This document shows, in pieces, positions 62,927 through 64,000 of a DNA stretch of 64,000 nt. The translations under genes and the position numbers were made by a program. How positions within the stretch are numbered: position 1 is the first letter of the stretch; every line of letters starts with the position of its first letter. Below the pieces are notes generated by a model, which had not been told where the DNA came from, searched no databases, and worked only from the letters and a program-made list of their open reading frames with translations. The stretch is from the NCBI RefSeq assembly GCF_000768315.1, contig NZ_AQQX01000006.1, positions 113,211 through 177,210 of the forward strand, read 5' to 3'. Source of the DNA: Pseudooceanicola atlanticus. GTDB taxonomy: Bacteria > Pseudomonadota > Alphaproteobacteria > Rhodobacterales > Rhodobacteraceae.

Positions 62927-64000
62927 CTTTGAAATCATTGAGCATTATTTATGTTCTCCTTTTCGAGACGCTGCGATCCAGGAGTGGTTTCGCAGATTGT
63001 TTCGCACTTTCCCGATTTGTCCTTGCTTCGTTCCCGCTTCTGCTGGGCCCGCTTGGATGCCTTCTTCTGATCTGCGCCCGAGGCATATTTTTGTGCCATT
63101 TCAAGTGTCTGGTGCCCGGTGACAGCTTTGATGTCAGAAATGTCGACGCCCGCGTCGGCTAGCTCTTTGACCGCAGTGTAGCGCCACCCATGAGGCACAA
63201 GGCGATGCTCGCCCTGGAACACTCCAATTGCTTTCCGTACATCTTCGATGGCCTTTTGAACCTGGCGGATGCCGATTGGCTGCGCGGGTGACTTCGCCAT
63301 GATGTGCTGCCCGCTCTTCCTCAGCGATCTCAGGTAGGTACGTAGCCGCTGGGGGCAGTAGACCTCGATCTTTCTGCCCGTCTTCTCCTGTACAACCGAC
63401 ATAAATTCGTAATCATCGTCGAGGTCTGACCAGCGCATCTTGATGCAGTCCCCTAGCCTCTGACCCGTTCCTATCGCCAGCTCATAGGCGGTGCGTGCAA
63501 GCTGACGGTCATTCTGATCGCAGAAGACTTCAAACTCGGTGAGCTTGCTGTCCGGCCAATGGCGATATTCGCCCCCCTTCAGCTTCGGGATGTTGACCAC
63601 TGGATTTGTTGCGATCCAGTCGAGGTCCACCGCAAAATTGAGGAGTATTGACAGCACTGCGATACGCTCGTTGGCCTTGGACCAGGTGTCTTGAAGGGCA
63701 TTGCGGACCCTAATCGCGTCCGAACGCTTGAAACTGCGAATATCGAGCTTACCGTTCTTCTTGCGGATATCTTCGCACTGCCGCTTGTAGTTCTTTCGGG
63801 TGCCGTCCCTCGTCTGTTTAAATTCAGGGCTTCTGTAATACTCGACGATCAAGGCTTCCCATGTCCGATCCAGCTCATTCTTTCGCTTTCCCTTCCCTCG
63901 GCGGGCTTGCCAATACGCATCCATGAACTCAGGTGTGTCAGGGTCGTGTGGTGACCTGCCCCCTGTTGGTCCCTCGTTCATAATGAGAGTCTGCAGGTTG
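62927..64000. mobile_element. Left end of a tRNA-Leu-associated genomic island
   Basis: A tyrosine integrase gene directly abuts the 3' end of tRNA-Leu, the most common place for phage and island insertion. The island body and its far attachment site lie to the right of the window, so extent and content are unknown. Confidence 0.6.
62935..63981 (-). CDS. Tyrosine-type integrase
   Basis: The 348-residue protein is a phage-type tyrosine recombinase, with catalytic Arg175 (GTGQRLGDC), Lys204 or Lys200, His264 and Arg267 (HGWRYTAVKELADAG), His290 and Tyr299 (AQKYA). It ends with a long basic tail. It is distinct from XerD in sequence and codon flavour and lies against tRNA-Leu. The start ATG is near the window edge, with open frame upstream, so a longer N-terminus is possible. 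Confidence 0.93.
   Translation of the reverse strand: MNEGPTGGRSPHDPDTPEFMDAYWQARRGKGKRKNELDRTWEALIVEYYRSPEFKQTRDGTRKNYKRQCEDIRKKNGKLDIRSFKRSDAIRVRNALQDTWSKANERIAVLSILLNFAVDLDWIATNPVVNIPKLKGGEYRHWPDSKLTEFEVFCDQNDRQLARTAYELAIGTGQRLGDCIKMRWSDLDDDYEFMSVVQEKTGRKIEVYCPQRLRTYLRSLRKSGQHIMAKSPAQPIGIRQVQKAIEDVRKAIGVFQGEHRLVPHGWRYTAVKELADAGVDISDIKAVTGHQTLEMAQKYASGADQKKASKRAQQKRERSKDKSGKCETICETTPGSQRLEKENINNAQ

Overview
The window looks like the chromosome of a marine-type alphaproteobacterium of the family Rhodobacteraceae (Roseobacter group). The evidence is high GC content, the ccmBCDG order, the trgA-trgB-cysK cluster first known from Rhodobacter, glnB-glnA, an AcuI-type reductase next to a BCCT carrier, TTTGCAAA boxes like those of the Rhodobacter regulator PccR, and RTX/Hint proteins. 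About 57 protein genes, three tRNA genes, several hairpin terminators and one integrase-bearing island edge are supported. There is no rRNA, CRISPR array or complete prophage.

Layout: 1-2.2 kb is the end of a cytochrome c maturation operon (ccmA'-B-C-D-G). 2.3-9.0 kb holds aconitase, a DUF1223 protein, a lipid acyltransferase, an EamA transporter and fliG. 9.1-18.7 kb is housekeeping: two tiny secreted Cys-containing proteins, purB, bioY, a CorC-like protein, xerD, aroK-aroB and a DinB-fold protein. 18.7-24.9 kb has acuI, uspA, a BCCT carrier, a photolyase and a cyclopropane synthase-like methyltransferase. 25.0-32.5 kb is the tellurite-resistance-type cluster trgA-trgB-cysK, translationally coupled to an MscS channel and an alanyl-tRNA editing protein, followed by a nuclease-fold protein and an SH3 protein.

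32.9-41.9 kb is the most distinctive metabolic block. A CoA-transferase gene and a LacI-type regulator gene face a five-gene operon (acyl-CoA dehydrogenase x2, MaoC hydratase, SDR dehydrogenase, double CoA-transferase). A perfect LacI-style palindrome, GAAACGTTTC, lies in front of the operon. This reads as an uncharacterised, LacI-controlled acyl-CoA degradation pathway whose substrate is unknown. Active-site substitutions suggest a heteromeric dehydrogenase and one dead transferase half.

44.3-50.3 kb is a single 1993-residue calcium-binding RTX/tandem-repeat protein ending in a Hint domain. It contains five 276-bp repeats, one of which carries an exact 84-bp internal duplication. A second, free-standing Hint-like protein without the usual first cysteine is encoded at 62.1-62.6 kb.

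50.6-62.0 kb has a zinc-finger DksA/TraR protein, a MobA-like nucleotidyltransferase, a dimethylglycine dehydrogenase-like flavoprotein, a DUF2254 protein, a hydrolase-OsmC fusion, a DUF3445 (heme N-demethylase family) protein, glnB-glnA, and NAD(P)H-hydrate repair enzymes encoded as two overlapping genes rather than the common fusion. At 62.8 kb a tRNA-Leu gene abuts a tyrosine integrase running off the right edge, marking the end of a genomic island.
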